Positions 47,001-48,703 of a stretch of 48,703 nt of DNA are shown here, piece by piece. Each line of letters begins with the position of its first letter. Position 1 is the stretch's first letter. The notes beneath the pieces are model-generated. The model ran no database searches and was not told the DNA's origin. It saw only the letters and a program-made list of their open reading frames with translations. The position numbers and the translations under genes were made by a program. This DNA comes from Flavobacteriales bacterium (GTDB taxonomy: Bacteria > Bacteroidota > Bacteroidia > Flavobacteriales > BACL11): contig JABICI010000023.1 in NCBI GenBank assembly GCA_018652335.1, positions 1 to 48,703 on the forward strand, in the 5' to 3' direction.

Positions 47001-47594
47001 ATGATTTACGAATTTAATGGATATAAACCTGTAATTCACTCGAGTGCATATGTGCACAAGGAAGCTACACTAATAGGAAACGTTATCATTGGTAAAAATG
47101 TTTATATCGGTCCTGGAGCAAGCTTAAGAGGTGATTGGGGACAAATTACAATTGAAGATGGTTGTAATGTTCAAGATAATTGCACAATACATATTTTTCC
47201 TGGAAAAGATGTTTTATTAAAGAAAAACGCACATATCGGTCATGGTGCCATTATTCATGGTGCTAATATTGGAAAAAATAGTTTGGTAGGTATGAATGCT
47301 GTAGTAATGGATGATGCAAAAGTTGGTGATGAGTGTATTATCGGGGCTCTTTGCTTTATAAGAGGTGAAATGCAAATTCCAAACAGAAAAATAGTTGTAG
47401 GAAATCCTGCAAAAATAAAAGGTGATGTTACAGATAAGATGTTAGACTGGAAAACTAAAGGAACAGAGCTTTATCAAACATTATCGAAAGAGTGCTCTGA
47501 GTTGATGAAAGAATGCACTCCTTTAGCTGAAATTGAAAAACATAGAAAAGAAAAACAAAAGAATACATTCAATACATGGAAAAAAACATTATAA
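47001..47594 (+). CDS. paaY: PaaY-like gamma-carbonic-anhydrase/hexapeptide-repeat protein (start at 47001 more likely than 46986)
   Basis: MIYEFNGYKPVIHSSAYVHKEATLIGNVIIGKNVYIGPGASLRGDWGQITIEDGCNVQDNCTIHIFPGKDVLLKKNAHIGHGAIIHG. Confidence 0.9.
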   Translation: MIYEFNGYKPVIHSSAYVHKEATLIGNVIIGKNVYIGPGASLRGDWGQITIEDGCNVQDNCTIHIFPGKDVLLKKNAHIGHGAIIHGANIGKNSLVGMNAVVMDDAKVGDECIIGALCFIRGEMQIPNRKIVVGNPAKIKGDVTDKMLDWKTKGTELYQTLSKECSELMKECTPLAEIEKHRKEKQKNTFNTWKKTL

Positions 47595-47693
47595 TATGAA
47601 GAAAATATTTACGATACTTTTTACACTTTCAATTTAGGAATAGAAACTAAAAATGGTATAATTAATAAGAAACTAATATTGCAATAAAATTTA

Positions 47694-48703
47694 ATGAAAA
47701 ATTATAAAAATTATGCATTAGGGAGTTGGGTTAAAGGAGAAGGAGAAGGTACAGCACTTTTCAATTCAATTTCTGGTAATCAAATTGGTACTGCATCTTC
47801 TAAAGGTCTTGATTTTGCAGAAATGATGAATTATGCTAGAAAAACTGGCGGACCTGCACTAAGAAAAATGACCTTTCAAGAAAGAGGTTTAATGCTAAAA
47901 TCCCTAGCATTACATTTACATTCTGTCAAAAATAAATTCTATGCAGTAAGCGCTGAAACTGGAGCTACAAAAATTGACTCATGGATAGACATTGAAGGTG
48001 GAATAGGAAATGTATTTGCTAATGCATCATTAAGAAAAAACTTCCCTGACCTTCCTTATCATATAGATGGAGATATGGCCCCATTGTCAAAAAATGGATC
48101 ATTTATTGGTCATCATATTATGACTCCAAAAGAAGGTGTTGCTATTCATATAAATGCATTTAATTTTCCAATTTGGGGGATGCTAGAAAAAATTGCAGTT
48201 AATTTAATGGCAGGCGTACCAGCAATTGTTAAACCTGCAACACTAACATCATTTCTAACTGAGTATATGGTTCGTGAGATAGTGGATTCTGGGATACTTC
48301 CTGAAGGTTGTCTTCAGCTAATATGTGGTAGTGCAAGAGGAATAATTGACAGTGTAGAAACTGGAGATATTGTAACTTTTACAGGATCTGCAGATACTGG
48401 TAAAATGTTAAAATCACATCCCAGATTGATAGATAAAGCAGTACCGTTTAATATGGAAGCTGACTCTTTAAATTGTTCAGTTCTTGGTACAGATGCAGTA
48501 CCTGGAACAGTTGAATTTGATTTATTCATTAAAGAAGTTCAAAAAGAGATGACAGTTAAAGCAGGCCAGAAATGTACTGCAGTTAGACGAATCATAGTTC
48601 CTGAAAGTTTAGTAGAAGATGTTCAAATTGCACTAGGAAAAAGATTATCTAAAACAACTATTGGTAACCCTTCAGTAGATGGTGTAAGAATGGGTTCTCT
48701 TGC
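47694..48703 (+). CDS. paaZ: Oxepin-CoA hydrolase/3-oxo-5,6-dehydrosuberyl-CoA semialdehyde dehydrogenase, ALDH part; truncated at right edge
   Basis: Manual translation MKNYKNYALGSWVKGEGEGTALFNSISGNQIGTASSKGLDFAEMMNYARKTGGPALRKMTFQERG...PIWGMLEKIAVNLMAGVPAIVKPATLTS...VTFTGSADTGKML...VKAGQKCTAVRRIIVPE. Missing from the ORF track because it is open at the right edge. Confidence 0.92.
   Translation, partial: MKNYKNYALGSWVKGEGEGTALFNSISGNQIGTASSKGLDFAEMMNYARKTGGPALRKMTFQERGLMLKSLALHLHSVKNKFYAVSAETGATKIDSWIDIEGGIGNVFANASLRKNFPDLPYHIDGDMAPLSKNGSFIGHHIMTPKEGVAIHINAFNFPIWGMLEKIAVNLMAGVPAIVKPATLTSFLTEYMVREIVDSGILPEGCLQLICGSARGIIDSVETGDIVTFTGSADTGKMLKSHPRLIDKAVPFNMEADSLNCSVLGTDAVPGTVEFDLFIKEVQKEMTVKAGQKCTAVRRIIVPESLVEDVQIALGKRLSKTTIGNPSVDGVRMGSL

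Noticed and set aside
1-48703. CRISPR array, IS element, prophage, toxin-antitoxin or restriction cassette
   Set aside because: No transposase, integrase, regularly spaced repeats, cas genes, methylase or TA-like gene pair recognisable in the translated ORFs.

Overview
This 48.7 kb window comes from the chromosome of a low-GC marine-type Bacteroidetes/Flavobacteriia. The support is several T9SS cargo proteins, TAnnTTTG -7 promoter motifs, little Shine-Dalgarno usage and Bacteroidetes-type fused or inserted enzymes. It is gene-dense, with no IS element, phage, CRISPR array or rRNA that I could see. Recognisable content: a Wza-like polysaccharide export lipoprotein (partial, left edge), a fused E1 alpha/beta 2-oxoacid dehydrogenase, an LTA-synthase-like phosphoglycerol transferase next to a YegS/DagK-like lipid kinase, an SUI1/YciH-like factor, aroK, a PyrR-like PRTase, trmD, rplS, a PorE-like OmpA protein, a DAACS symporter, aroC, hutI, an SPFH protein, a vWA-like membrane protein, fabG and T9SS cargo (BNR/propeller, LRR, arylsulfotransferase-like, anchor-V/CxxCH). 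It also holds a BI-1 / flavin-reductase-like / photolyase-like / DUF983 run, a TonB receptor flanked by small Cys/His-rich proteins, a CaCA exchanger, four tRNAs, an ABC oligopeptide SBP plus two permeases, and a phenylacetate catabolic cluster (paaE divergent from paaABCD, then G-H-I-J-Y-Z, with Z truncated at the right edge). The best leads are: the photolyase FAD domain with its apparent antenna-like segment at the C-terminus, coupled to a flavin reductase; the Cys/His-rich TonB locus with shared palindromic motifs; a decayed secreted gene retaining only a signal-peptide start and a T9SS-like tail; a terminator U-tract directly abutting a tRNA; and many TAnnTTTG promoters within a few nucleotides of the start codon. 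I found no wholly new system that can be proven from sequence alone.
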